A DNA stretch of 64,000 nt from Candidatus Puniceispirillum sp. (lineage in GTDB: Bacteria; Pseudomonadota; Alphaproteobacteria; Caedimonadales; UBA1908): positions 1 to 64,000 of the forward strand of contig PNJU01000009.1 of assembly GCA_013822015.1 (NCBI GenBank), written 5' to 3'. The notes under the pieces were generated by a model. The model did no database searches, had not been told where the DNA came from, and saw only the letters and a list, made by a program, of their open reading frames with translations. Both the position numbers and the translations under genes were made by a program. Every line of letters begins with the position of its first letter. Within the stretch, counting starts at the first letter, position 1. Shown in pieces: positions 55,364 to 63,988 of this stretch.

Positions 55364-56650
55364 ATGGGACTGTCGGTATGTGTCGGCATAAAGCCACAAA
55401 AGCGTTTTTTCTTTTCGCGACCAGAGTCGTTTGCCTCTATCATAGAGCGCATTGCCTTGGCCGCGGGCGACTACCTTAAGGAAAAGAACCCTGCGCGCAT
55501 CGCGCACATAACCGTAGACCAAGACGCCATGGCCATTGGCATTCATCCAGCTGAAGAAGACGTGTCTTTTTATGTCGCGTCAGACCACCTGGTGTGCTCA
55601 GCTAAAACATCATCAGCCGGCCCCGGGTACCACGCATTTGTAGTGGATATGCTCACAGAAATAGAGAAGCGCTGCCATTTCAAATGGGATTGGGATAACG
55701 AGACGCTTGGTTTTGGTGACGAAGCAGGCTATGGCGCGCGCCGCAATTTTGAAATGCTGCAAGATGCCATGCTCAGCTACTTTCAAGGACTATGCGATTT
55801 CCTGGTCAATCAAGACGACTCAAAGAGCCTTTCCCTTTCTCTGCCCACGAACTTTGGCATCCAGCACACCCATTTTGCTATTTCCCCCATGGGGGTATGG
55901 GAAAAAGCATTTTTCAAGTCTGCCCTAGAGGATGCGTCCCAGTTGCGCGACAACGCAGAAGCCTTTTTCCCTTGGTGGCACAGCGCACAAGACGCCCTTT
56001 TTTGGAAGAATGTCGGACTTGTGAAGATGTGGACTCAGGTGAAATGGCACCCTGCTTATCTAGAAGGAGACGAAGATGAGCAGCTACTCACAACAACTCT
56101 AGAATGCTTTGAAAAAGCGCGTCACCTTTCACATAATACAATTCCCCTTCCTGAAGAGGAAATCGAAGAGATGCGTGCGCTGCGCACTGGTACCCATTGC
56201 CCCATTCCAAACCCCGATTTAATGGGATTCTATAGATTGAACCGCAGAATACCCTTTTCCAGCCGTTGGTCCATTGTCATCCCTGGATACTTTTACGACT
56301 TGTCAGAAGAAGGTGACAGCTCTGTCACATGGTCACATATTGGAAAATCTGTTTCTCTATTTGCTTATGTAACAGAGCCAGACGTCATACCCCCGTTCGT
56401 GAAAGACGAGGAGCTTGGAGATCCCGTGCATGTTTTTAACTTTGAAAAGGACACGTGCATTGGCATGGCTGAGCTAAGGTACGCACCTGCCTCGGAGGGA
56501 GGATATCCAATTTTGACCTGTCAAGTTGCAGCGCCCGGAAACATATCTACGACACATATTGCCGTAGACACTGAAGAGGACATCGAATGGGCAGTGGAAG
56601 TCTTTAAGAGCATCGAATCCCTTGCGTCACACGCAGTTAACCCGAACTAA
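55364..56650 (+). CDS. Uncharacterised soluble protein
   Basis: 428 residues from ATG 55364, which has TTGGAGAT about 10 nt upstream. Not a family I can name. No signal peptide or membrane helix. The N-terminal half includes HPAEEDVSFYVASDHLVCSAK and SSAGPGYHAFVVDMLTEIEK; the C-terminal part has a beta-rich region (WSIVIPGYFYDL, GYPILTCQVAAPG) and ends in an acidic helix (EEDIEWAVEVFKSIES). Rich in aromatic and acidic residues. The propeller protein lies on the other side of terC in the same orientation, and the two could be functionally linked, but spacing does not show an operon. The 280 bp upstream (55084-55363) hold no supported gene. Confidence 0.7.
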   Translation: MGLSVCVGIKPQKRFFFSRPESFASIIERIALAAGDYLKEKNPARIAHITVDQDAMAIGIHPAEEDVSFYVASDHLVCSAKTSSAGPGYHAFVVDMLTEIEKRCHFKWDWDNETLGFGDEAGYGARRNFEMLQDAMLSYFQGLCDFLVNQDDSKSLSLSLPTNFGIQHTHFAISPMGVWEKAFFKSALEDASQLRDNAEAFFPWWHSAQDALFWKNVGLVKMWTQVKWHPAYLEGDEDEQLLTTTLECFEKARHLSHNTIPLPEEEIEEMRALRTGTHCPIPNPDLMGFYRLNRRIPFSSRWSIVIPGYFYDLSEEGDSSVTWSHIGKSVSLFAYVTEPDVIPPFVKDEELGDPVHVFNFEKDTCIGMAELRYAPASEGGYPILTCQVAAPGNISTTHIAVDTEEDIEWAVEVFKSIESLASHAVNPN

Positions 56651-56688
56651 CCTTTCTAAGGGTACGCCTTTTCCACTGTTAGCTATGG

Positions 56689-57615
56689 TCAAAATGGTAT
56701 GGACAATAAAACGCATGTCTCACGTATGGCGCCCTTGAAGCATTTTCTGAGAAAGCTCTGCATTTCCGGGTCGTCATGTTGGATTTCGAACCACCAGAAG
56801 GTGCCACCTCCCATTAAGAGCGTTAGGTATCCGCGACGCAGAACCTCAAGCTGTGATACCTCACCCCCTTGATCCATCTCCACTAAATCCAGGAGCTGCG
56901 CGAGGGGAGCTATGTGCGGACAGGCCTTATCGTCCCATAAGAGGAGGATTTGTTTTTTGAGAAGAAAACGAACAAGCGCCACTCTTTCTGAAACCTTTGA
57001 CACATGGATTCTTCTAAAAGATCCACTTTGGCCGCGCTCCCCAGGCGCCTCCAAAGACCAAATCTGGCCACTTTGTATTTGCACAAAGGTGCCCTCAAGG
57101 GGGGTGTCAAAACTGACTTTCTGTGTATACCCTTGCTGGTGTTGCTCTTTTTCCCACTGAAGGTAAGCTGTCTTCTCACGTTGCCCCGGGTAGAAGCATG
57201 CAGATCCATCTGGGTGCCTGAGACCTTCATATGTCCTGAAGCCAACGCCACTGTCTTGGCGTGCAACGCCTTTGTCTATTTGCTTTTGCATCCACCTCGC
57301 CATCAGAAGATAATCCCGGTCGTGGATAATGGTGACCTGTGTCCAGGTATCATTAAAACCTGGGATATAAGCTTTGAACGCGCCCGTAAAAGTGATCATC
57401 TCTGGCCACAACACATGCCATATCATTTGGCTTTCTCGGTGCAAAACCCACCGGTCTTGGGGATTATAGTCAATCCCGCTGTTTGGTGGAGATATGGGGG
57501 ATGCGGTTCTTAAGCGAATCTGCTCGTTAAGCCAGGCGACACACTTTTCAAATGCGTGCCTGTCCACAAAACCATGCGTTTCTTCCCAAGGGCACAGCGC
57601 AGGATCAAACCGCAT
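56689..57615 (-). CDS. Uncharacterised protein following the glycosyltransferase
   Basis: 308 residues. ATG 57615 has GGAGG 5 nt upstream, so the longer in-frame extension to 57708 inside the glycosyltransferase gene is not used. No recognised domain, no signal peptide, no membrane helix. Notably tryptophan-rich (HVLWPEM, GTFWWFEIQ, ARWMQKQ, QIWSLEAPG) with short beta-prone segments (GTFVQIQSGQIWSLEAPG). It begins 11 bp after the glycosyltransferase stop and is probably co-transcribed. Function unknown. Confidence 0.65.
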   Translation of the reverse strand: MRFDPALCPWEETHGFVDRHAFEKCVAWLNEQIRLRTASPISPPNSGIDYNPQDRWVLHRESQMIWHVLWPEMITFTGAFKAYIPGFNDTWTQVTIIHDRDYLLMARWMQKQIDKGVARQDSGVGFRTYEGLRHPDGSACFYPGQREKTAYLQWEKEQHQQGYTQKVSFDTPLEGTFVQIQSGQIWSLEAPGERGQSGSFRRIHVSKVSERVALVRFLLKKQILLLWDDKACPHIAPLAQLLDLVEMDQGGEVSQLEVLRRGYLTLLMGGGTFWWFEIQHDDPEMQSFLRKCFKGAIRETCVLLSIPF

Positions 57616-57625
57616 AGAACCCTCC

Positions 57626-58747
57626 TTATGTTCGGTACAAATCCACGGTGCGATTGGCACAGACCTCGTCGGTGTAGTGGGTGAGGATGAAGGCGCGGCT
57701 CGCTTCACTTAAGTTTGCACGCAGTGCCCCGTCCTCAAGAACTTTCGCCATGGCACGGGCGAGAGAATGTGCGTCATAAAGGGGCACAAGCAAACCTGTT
57801 TTCTGGTCTTCCACAAGGCTGCGTCCCCCTGGCGCGTCGGCAGTGATAAGGCATCTCCCGCTCACGCCCGCCTCCAAAAGGGCCCGACTGAGCCCCTCGC
57901 GGTAGGAGGGCAGAACCGCCACATGGGCATGGGTCCACAGAAGCTTTGTATCTTGAAAGCCTTTGTAAACAATGACGCCTTCCTCATGCCAGTCGCGCAG
58001 GGTCTCTTCATCCACACTGTGGCGACTGCCCGGATCTGGCGTGCCCACAAGCCAAAACTGGGCGCGGTCGGGGGGAAGACTCAGAAGACGCGCGGCCTCT
58101 ACAAACTCTCGCACGCCCTTGTCCCACAGCATACGCCCCACAAGGGCAAAGATAAGGGGCGGAGACGCAGGCTCAGGGGTGAGGGGGTACTCGGCAACAC
58201 TCACGCCCACACTGCACTGCACATGTATTTTGGCAGGGGGCGCAACGCGGCTTTTGATAAGGGCAGCGGCGTCATCCTCGTTTTGGACCACGTGCAAAAC
58301 GCGCCCACCTGCGCCTAACGCCCGCAGATAAAAGCTGACACACCCACGCACGAGGCGCATGGACAGCGTCTCGTGGATAAAAAGGGTGCCCAGACCCAGA
58401 TACGTGTTGATGATACGCCCCACGCCCAAAAGGCGCCCGGCAAAGGTCCCATACACAATGGGCTTCATCATAAAGGTGTGGAGCACATGGGGACGCACCC
58501 GCCCCACAAGACGCACGTACGCCCATAGGAGCTTTAACTCGGTCAAGGGATTCATGCTTTTGCGGTTCAGGGGTACGGGGCAGACCTTGATCCCTAAAGC
58601 CTCTAGATCCCGCACGTCTTTATCCTGGGAAAGGGCCACATGGACCTCAAAACCGCGCGCCAGCGCCGTGCGCGCAATGGGCAACAAATGGGCACGAAAG
58701 TGACCTTCCTCACCCACCAGCATCAAAAGGCGTTGTTTGTCCATCAT
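57626..58747 (-). CDS. Glycosyltransferase family 4 protein
   Basis: 373 residues, GT-B fold. The N-terminal Rossmann half starts RLLMLVGEEGHFRAHLLPIA; the C-terminal half has IFALVGRMLWDKGVREFVEAA, the E-x7-E nucleotide-sugar region PSYREGLSRALLEAGVSGRC, and GGRSLVEDQKTGLLVP, typical of GT4 (WcaL/RfaG-like) enzymes. Probably transfers a sugar in surface polysaccharide or LPS assembly; donor and acceptor are unknown. AGAGGA precedes the paired ATGs at 58747/58744. A sugar-nucleotide epimerase gene lies upstream on the same strand, separated by 160 bp, supporting a surface-glycan role. Confidence 0.92.
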   Translation of the reverse strand: MMDKQRLLMLVGEEGHFRAHLLPIARTALARGFEVHVALSQDKDVRDLEALGIKVCPVPLNRKSMNPLTELKLLWAYVRLVGRVRPHVLHTFMMKPIVYGTFAGRLLGVGRIINTYLGLGTLFIHETLSMRLVRGCVSFYLRALGAGGRVLHVVQNEDDAAALIKSRVAPPAKIHVQCSVGVSVAEYPLTPEPASPPLIFALVGRMLWDKGVREFVEAARLLSLPPDRAQFWLVGTPDPGSRHSVDEETLRDWHEEGVIVYKGFQDTKLLWTHAHVAVLPSYREGLSRALLEAGVSGRCLITADAPGGRSLVEDQKTGLLVPLYDAHSLARAMAKVLEDGALRANLSEASRAFILTHYTDEVCANRTVDLYRT

Positions 58748-58906
58748 ATGTCCTCTTCGTCCGCTCACGCGTCCATATAGCTAACACCGTATCATTTCAT
58801 AGCGGACAAGCATTTTAAATCGCGTCACAAGGAAGGCGAGGGTCAGGCGCGCGCAGCTTATAAAGATATAAGTGAGCACGCCTTATCCTGACGCCTGACG
58901 TTGTCA

Positions 58907-59917
58907 TCATTTAAAAGGGTGTGCGCTATGACGACTCTTGTACCACGAAAGCGTCTCTGCCAGCGCTTCTTTCAAATCCGTCTGGGGGGCGTATCCAAGA
59001 TCCTGCTTCGCGAGGGAAATATCGGCCACCGAGTGGGGGATGTCGCCTGGGCGCTCGGGCAGAAAAGTCGGCGGGCAGGAAACCTCTCCCCAACAGGCGG
59101 CCATGGTTTCATAAAGGCCAATGAGGGGGGTGCGCAGGCCTGTGCCAATGTTGTAGACGGCACAAACGGGCGAGGAACTTGCAAACGCAGCCGCCAGGAG
59201 ATTTGCACGCACCACATCGTGTACGCTCACAAAGTCCCGCGTTGATGAACCGTCGCCATAAAGAACCGCCGGACGCTGGGACATAAATGCGCCCGCCCAC
59301 GCAGGGATCACAGCCGCGTAAGGACCGCCTTCCGCTTGATGGGGCCCAAACACGTTGAAGTAACGAAGCCCCACAACACTCAGACCATAACAGCGGTGAA
59401 AGAGGGCCGCGTAATCCTCCAGCATTTGCTTGGCCGCCGCGTAGGGAGAAAGGGCCTGACCACGCTGGGACTCACACTTTGGAAGTGCTGGGTCATCGCC
59501 GTAAACAGCACTTGATGAGGCGTAGACAAAGGCCTTGGGGCGATGGCGCTTTGCTGCCTCCAGCAAATTCACCATGGTGGTCACATTATGGGCGTGGGAG
59601 GCGAGGGGTTCGTCGATGGAGCGGGGCACACTGGCAAGCGCCGCGTGATGAAGCACCACGTCCACGCCTTCCATGAGATGCATGCACAGGTCCGCGTCGC
59701 GCAAATCGCCCTCAACAAAATGGAACCTTGCGCGTGCGTCAGGAGGGAGCGCCCCTTGCAGGGTGCAAAAATTCTCCGGTGAGCTGGCAAGAAAGTTATC
59801 CACGCCCACGACTGTGTGGCCCTGTTCAAGCAGTGCACGCGTCAAATGGCCACCAATAAACCCAGCCGCACCCGTGATAAGAAAACGAGAACTTGACTGT
59901 GCGTAAGGAAGGTTCAT
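58907..59917 (-). CDS. NAD-dependent sugar-nucleotide epimerase
   Basis: 336 residues. Extended SDR: FLITGAAGFIGGHLTRALLEQGH (NAD-binding GxxGxxG), VEGDLRDADLC, HHAALASVPRSIDEPLASH, catalytic Ser in YASSSAVYG and YxxxK in LSPYAAAKQMLEDY. RYFNVFGPHQ and DGSSTRDFVSVHDVV are the UDP-sugar 4-epimerase/WbpP-like blocks. It likely interconverts UDP-GlcNAc/GalNAc or UDP-Glc/Gal for surface polysaccharide. The open frame runs upstream to 60034; ATG 59917 fits the family start (NLPYAQSSSRFLITGA) though its Shine-Dalgarno is poor. Confidence 0.92.
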   Translation of the reverse strand: MNLPYAQSSSRFLITGAAGFIGGHLTRALLEQGHTVVGVDNFLASSPENFCTLQGALPPDARARFHFVEGDLRDADLCMHLMEGVDVVLHHAALASVPRSIDEPLASHAHNVTTMVNLLEAAKRHRPKAFVYASSSAVYGDDPALPKCESQRGQALSPYAAAKQMLEDYAALFHRCYGLSVVGLRYFNVFGPHQAEGGPYAAVIPAWAGAFMSQRPAVLYGDGSSTRDFVSVHDVVRANLLAAAFASSSPVCAVYNIGTGLRTPLIGLYETMAACWGEVSCPPTFLPERPGDIPHSVADISLAKQDLGYAPQTDLKEALAETLSWYKSRHSAHPFK

Positions 59918-60110
59918 GTTAAGCGAGGAGTCAAAAAAAACATGGGAGACATGTACCATATTTTGCTCACAAAAGCACCCTGGGAAATCATTCTTCCTGA
60001 GTAGGCAGCTGCAGCACTGTGCAGAGCAACACAAGATTGACGCATCACAAAAAGAAGATTAATAACTTTATATGACGCTTTAAATTTTGCCTGAATAAGG
60101 ATTTCTTTCA

Positions 60111-60938
60111 ATGAATATAATAAAGTATAAAATTTTACTCATCACATGTTTTCTCTATGATACCTCAGAGGCTTCCGGTCCTCTCCCGCTTTTCTCCGCT
60201 GATGATAAAGAATTTGCCCGGGAGATGTTTTCGGGGGTTTTCTATCCTAAAGCACCTCCCCGTCGGGAACTCAATGAGGTTGAGCGCCTGTGGGAGGCTA
60301 CAAAGCCGTGCGCTCCCCCCAACCCAGAACTTAAGGTGCTGCCAGACTTTTATCAGCATTGGATGCGACGTACTGCCCATGAATCGCGGGTGGACTCACA
60401 TGAAATCAGCCCAAAAATCCATGAAGACATGCACGCTCCTTCGTCCTCAAGCACCCAAGTTTTTACGCATGCACCCACGCAAGAAAGTGCTTCACCCCAT
60501 GTCCCTCTTCAATCAGTCCATGACGTAAGCAATGTCTCACCAGTTCCCAGCGCACTGCCCACTGCTGCGCCCCACTTCACGCCACCGTCCTTCCAATCAC
60601 CTGCCCCACAAAACCAATCCCCCAGCGTCGCGCGGCACAATATTGTGTCAAGTGCAGCGTACCATATCTCAGCGCTGCTTGATCTTATGCCCCACGTTTT
60701 CTCTCCAGCAATGCGCCAAATGCAGGCAATCGCCCCAGAGGCAGGTCACGTGCTTCAATCATGGCAAGGTCATCAGACATGGGAAGACGTAAGCTTCGAG
60801 CCAAAAGCACAGCCCTATGACGGCCCCATCCACCTTGAGCCATGGCCCACTCAGCCTGTGCACTCAAAGCGCCCCCACGCAAAACGCACACGCCTCAAAC
60901 CTTCACGGGACAAGCATTCCACTAAACGCCAAAGATAG
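60111..60938 (+). CDS. Exported Pro/His/Ser-rich protein with basic, NLS-like tail
   Basis: 275 residues. N-terminal hydrophobic segment (YKILLITCFLYDTSEA) with an AAGGAT Shine-Dalgarno 10 nt before the ATG; likely Sec-exported. The mature protein has a short helical part (DKEFAREMFSGVFYP, VERLWEATKPCAPPNPELK), then a long low-complexity region rich in P, S, H and Q (about 100-190), an amphipathic part (ISALLDLMPHVF), and a tail with clustered Lys/Arg (KRPHAKRTRLKPSRDKHSTK) resembling a eukaryotic bipartite nuclear-localisation signal. No known domain. The composition suggests a secreted, possibly host-directed protein; this is inference. Converges with a small exported protein 13 bp away. 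Confidence 0.7.
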   Translation: MNIIKYKILLITCFLYDTSEASGPLPLFSADDKEFAREMFSGVFYPKAPPRRELNEVERLWEATKPCAPPNPELKVLPDFYQHWMRRTAHESRVDSHEISPKIHEDMHAPSSSSTQVFTHAPTQESASPHVPLQSVHDVSNVSPVPSALPTAAPHFTPPSFQSPAPQNQSPSVARHNIVSSAAYHISALLDLMPHVFSPAMRQMQAIAPEAGHVLQSWQGHQTWEDVSFEPKAQPYDGPIHLEPWPTQPVHSKRPHAKRTRLKPSRDKHSTKRQR

Positions 60939-60950
60939 GATCTGACTCCG

Positions 60951-61283
60951 TTAGTCTCTGATACGGTCCAGGACTCGTTCCCTCTCTGCAACAAGCGCGT
61001 CACGTCGCTCCCGAGCGCGCCATGCGTTTGGGTGACGATCCAGCTCCCTTGAGAGATTGTTAATTTCGCGGTCAAGCTCATGCACCCTTCCCCATAGAGG
61101 ATGGTGGTGGTGATGGTAACCAGGCCTCTCAACAATCACGTCGCGTCCCACATAGGGAAAGGGTGCGATCACAACCTCCTCACGGTGCCACCTTGCCTGG
61201 GCTTGCCCTGAACTTACGGCGGCCACAATTGACAAGGCACCCAAAGAAACTAAAAAGGATTTCTTTACAAAAGAAGCAGCCAT
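60951..61283 (-). CDS. Small exported His-rich coiled-coil protein
   Basis: 110 residues. Signal peptide FLVSLGALSIVAAVSSGQAQA (cleavage after AQA) and ATG 61283 with GGAG about 7 nt upstream. The mature protein has a YVGRDVIVERPGY segment, a run of histidines (HHHHHP), then a charged helix (RVHELDREINNLSRELDRHP, ARERRDALVAERERVLDRI) likely to form a coiled coil. No named family. The His cluster could bind metal. Similar small periplasmic proteins are common but uncharacterised. Confidence 0.7.
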   Translation of the reverse strand: MAASFVKKSFLVSLGALSIVAAVSSGQAQARWHREEVVIAPFPYVGRDVIVERPGYHHHHHPLWGRVHELDREINNLSRELDRHPNAWRARERRDALVAERERVLDRIRD

Positions 61284-61356
61284 GTCCTTCTCCTTTAAAA
61301 ACACGCAACTATCCCATCATCTATCATGACATAAAGAGGTAAAAAATACGTCAAGA

Positions 61357-62448
61357 TCACCCTGAAATCTTGCGTGTGACCCCCTTTGGTGTGGCGCTTG
61401 GCGTAGGCGCAGAAGGCGCTGTGGCGGCAGTCGCAGGCCCAGATGACGCTGCCTCCCCTTGGGGTGTCACATCTTCAAAAACGCCTTGTTGCATCCCTTG
61501 GGATGCGGCTTGGGGCACCACTTGAACAGGAGGCGCACTCACAATTTTCACGGGTTGTGGCGCAGGGCTTTTGGGTTGCTTTTTCCCTTTTGCTGGCTTT
61601 GTGGCGGAGAGCATAGGCTGAGGCTCTTTTGTCTCAGCAGGTTGCGCAACACTCTGTCCTTGTGCTTTTTCAGGCACTGGTTGGGGGTTGCTCACGCACA
61701 TGATCGTTCCTGTTTTCGGATTGAAGAGTCCCGTCACATACATATTTGCGGGGGTGAACCCTGTGACAAGTAAGCCGGCATTATGGTCCGTTGAGCCAAC
61801 GAGACCGACCTTGTCATCCAGGGGCAAGCGCCTCAAACCATCGGACGCACTTTGATCGGCAAAGGACAAAACCCACTTTCTATTAAACTTCTCCACAATG
61901 CCGTGCACCGTTTCAAAGCCTTCCCCCTGCACCTCTTTTTCCTGTGTCATGATGCCACAGCGTTCGGGATAGCTCTGGGGTGCGGACACTGGCATATCAC
62001 TTACTTTCTTGAGGGTCTCTTTGATATGCACCACAACGGCAGACGTCTGGGACTCAAGATCGCGTACAGCGCTTTGTTCTTTTTGAAGTTGGACCTGGAG
62101 CGCCGCAATCTGCTCTTGGGTATCGCGCACTGCGTTCTTTGCGCCGTATATACGCCCTACCAAGATCCTCACGTGATCAAAAAGCGGGGTCACCTGATGC
62201 AAAAAGATGGCGGCCGTTTCGTCATAGCCCTTTTGGCCCCCGAGTTTTTCATACTGCTTTTGCAAGAAATCCACGTCATTTTGCAAAGCAACACTAGGAT
62301 CCTGGGAAGGGGCTGGGAGGGTTTTCCTGGCCTGTGGTGGGACAGGGGTTGGCGCCTCAACATGGGCGGGTGCCGTCTTTGCATTTTCACCATAAGCCGT
62401 CTGGGTCACACACATGGCGCCCAGCAGCAACGCATACACATAGGTCAT
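61357..62448 (-). CDS. Exported coiled-coil, proline-rich protein
   Basis: 363 residues from ATG 62448 (GGGAG 6 nt upstream). Signal peptide TYVYALLLGAMCVTQTAYG. Mature layout: a proline-rich stretch (about 25-50), a helical coiled-coil region (about 55-150: KNAVRDTQEQIAALQVQLQK, SAVRDLESQTSAVVVHIKET), a compact domain of about 100 residues (about 165-255) with CGIMTQEKEV and GLFNPKTGTIMCV, two Cys perhaps disulfide-bonded, and a long Pro/Ala/Gln/Lys-rich disordered tail ending GVTRKISG. No family recognised. Possibly a periplasmic protein of an envelope or secretion machine; not supported beyond architecture. Confidence 0.7.
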   Translation of the reverse strand: MTYVYALLLGAMCVTQTAYGENAKTAPAHVEAPTPVPPQARKTLPAPSQDPSVALQNDVDFLQKQYEKLGGQKGYDETAAIFLHQVTPLFDHVRILVGRIYGAKNAVRDTQEQIAALQVQLQKEQSAVRDLESQTSAVVVHIKETLKKVSDMPVSAPQSYPERCGIMTQEKEVQGEGFETVHGIVEKFNRKWVLSFADQSASDGLRRLPLDDKVGLVGSTDHNAGLLVTGFTPANMYVTGLFNPKTGTIMCVSNPQPVPEKAQGQSVAQPAETKEPQPMLSATKPAKGKKQPKSPAPQPVKIVSAPPVQVVPQAASQGMQQGVFEDVTPQGEAASSGPATAATAPSAPTPSATPKGVTRKISG

Positions 62449-62663
62449 CTTTTGCTCCCTGTTCATAAAATTTGTCTTACATTTTAACTGATAGGAACGG
62501 GCAGACACAAGAAAAAGGTAGCACAGTCCCCATCGTGAACCCCTCTCTCTAAGCCCACACCTCCTCACAAAAGGCCTTATTACAAGGGCCTAGCAGGATT
62601 CTTTAACACTTTCTTAATCGACATGTGGCTATTATTTATGTGTATGTGTGGATGAGAATAGCC

Positions 62664-63017
62664 ATGAAACCGTCCCCTTTAATCATCTTGAGCGTCTTTC
62701 TGACCATGCCGGTAACGCCCCATGCCCATGCCACGGCGCAAACCGGTGCGGCGTGCCCCCACATTGCACCTGATAGCCCCGTCGCCCAGCGTGTCTCACT
62801 GTTATCGGACCGCGCACAAGAGTCATTCCAAGAAACAGTGGACGGGAAAAAGTGGCTTGTCACCCACGAAGAAAGTAAGCCCATGACCATCGGACTTTTT
62901 GGAAAAGAGGTTCAGGTCACCTTCATGGGACTTGAAAAGGGGGCGTGCGTCTATCACCTAGACGAACCCGCCTTTTCAACACTTTTCACCATGCGTTTAG
63001 CGCGCAAGACACCTTAA
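62664..63017 (+). CDS. Small exported protein
   Basis: 117 residues from ATG 62664. Signal peptide SPLIILSVFLTMPVTPHAHA. The mature part of about 90 residues has two cysteines (GAACPHIAP and KGACVYHL) and a beta-prone core (KWLVTHEESKPMTIGLFG, VQVTFMGLEKGACVYHLD). No family recognised. The upstream ATG at about 62625 in frame would place the signal peptide internally and is rejected. Divergent from the exported coiled-coil gene. Confidence 0.65.
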   Translation: MKPSPLIILSVFLTMPVTPHAHATAQTGAACPHIAPDSPVAQRVSLLSDRAQESFQETVDGKKWLVTHEESKPMTIGLFGKEVQVTFMGLEKGACVYHLDEPAFSTLFTMRLARKTP

Positions 63018-63031
63018 GGGAAAGTTAGACT

Positions 63032-63988
63032 TTACCCAATAAAGGGGAGAGGTCCCATGGGCAAGGGATACCCTCCCATAGCCTCAAGGGCTTTGACAGG
63101 ATGAAAGCCATGGGGAAAGAAGCCGCACATCTCCTGTACCGCAAAGGCGGGGCCATTCTCGGCCACAGATGGCTCAAGGCACAGCTCTTCTTCAAGGGCC
63201 TCCTGACACCACTTGGCCCGCTTATGCCCCAGAGCCGCCGCCCACACAAAGTGCGCGTGGGCATGCTCACGCAATCTGATCCACTGAAAATGAGCGCCAT
63301 CACCCTCAATGTAGGGCTTATTGAGAATAACGCCTGCTTGATAGCGCGCCTCCCCTTCCCGCTCAAAGTCGTCCATTTGCGCAGCAAGGCGTGCGGCCTT
63401 TTGGTAGTATCCAATGGCGTCCCACCGGTTCTTGCTGTCATAAAGACTTGTTTTTGAAATGTCGCATGCATCTCCAAGGGCCATCAAATCCTCAAAGGAG
63501 GCTTTTCCTTCTCTGGCATTGGACTCGAATAACCCAAGAAGATCATCCTTTGCCAAGGGGTGTCCTTGGGCGTGCGCCTTTGTCAACCAAGTGATGGCCT
63601 GGGGACGATCTGCGCGCATTCTGGCTGACTTTCCCACATCCACAAAGGATCCAAGGTAACTCCATAGACCACCTCCCACATCCTTCAAGCCCTGGGCTAG
63701 AAGGAGCCCGGTGGCATACTGTGCGTCACGGTCTCCATTTTCAGCCGCTTTTTCCATGAGTGGGTAAGCCTTCTTGTACCAACCCCAGTCATAATAGATC
63801 TTTCCAGCGCGTAAGGTTCCTCCAATATCACCACGCTTGTGCGCCTCTAAAAAGTAATGTAGCGCAAGGGCGTGGTCACCCACTTGGGTGCTTTGGAGGT
63901 AGCGCCCGTAGGTCACCTGGGCTGGCGGGTAGCCAAGTCGTGCGGCCTCTGCAACAATACCAAGAAGTGCCCCCTCATTGTCCGTCAC
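63032..63988 (-). CDS. Sel1-like repeat protein (5'-truncated by the window)
   Basis: At least 318 residues. The frame stays open to the window edge, so the N-terminus may lie outside. Repeats of about 36 residues fit Sel1-like repeats: PAQVTYGRYLQSTQVGDHAL, GDIGGTLRAGKIYYDWGWYK, GDRDAQYATGLLLAQGLKDV and RPQAITWLTKAHAQGHPLAK, followed by a less regular C-terminal part. SLR proteins form alpha-solenoids that bind partner proteins. They are enriched in host-associated bacteria, including Legionella, where several modulate host trafficking. The exact role is unknown. Confidence 0.8.
   Translation of the reverse strand: MTDNEGALLGIVAEAARLGYPPAQVTYGRYLQSTQVGDHALALHYFLEAHKRGDIGGTLRAGKIYYDWGWYKKAYPLMEKAAENGDRDAQYATGLLLAQGLKDVGGGLWSYLGSFVDVGKSARMRADRPQAITWLTKAHAQGHPLAKDDLLGLFESNAREGKASFEDLMALGDACDISKTSLYDSKNRWDAIGYYQKAARLAAQMDDFEREGEARYQAGVILNKPYIEGDGAHFQWIRLREHAHAHFVWAAALGHKRAKWCQEALEEELCLEPSVAENGPAFAVQEMCGFFPHGFHPVKALEAMGGYPLPMGPLPFIG

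Noticed and set aside
55123-55452. 109-codon minus-strand frame between the TerC gene and the next CDS
   Set aside because: Overlaps the well-supported start and Shine-Dalgarno of the 55364 gene, no recognisable domain; could be a decayed gene but not supportable.
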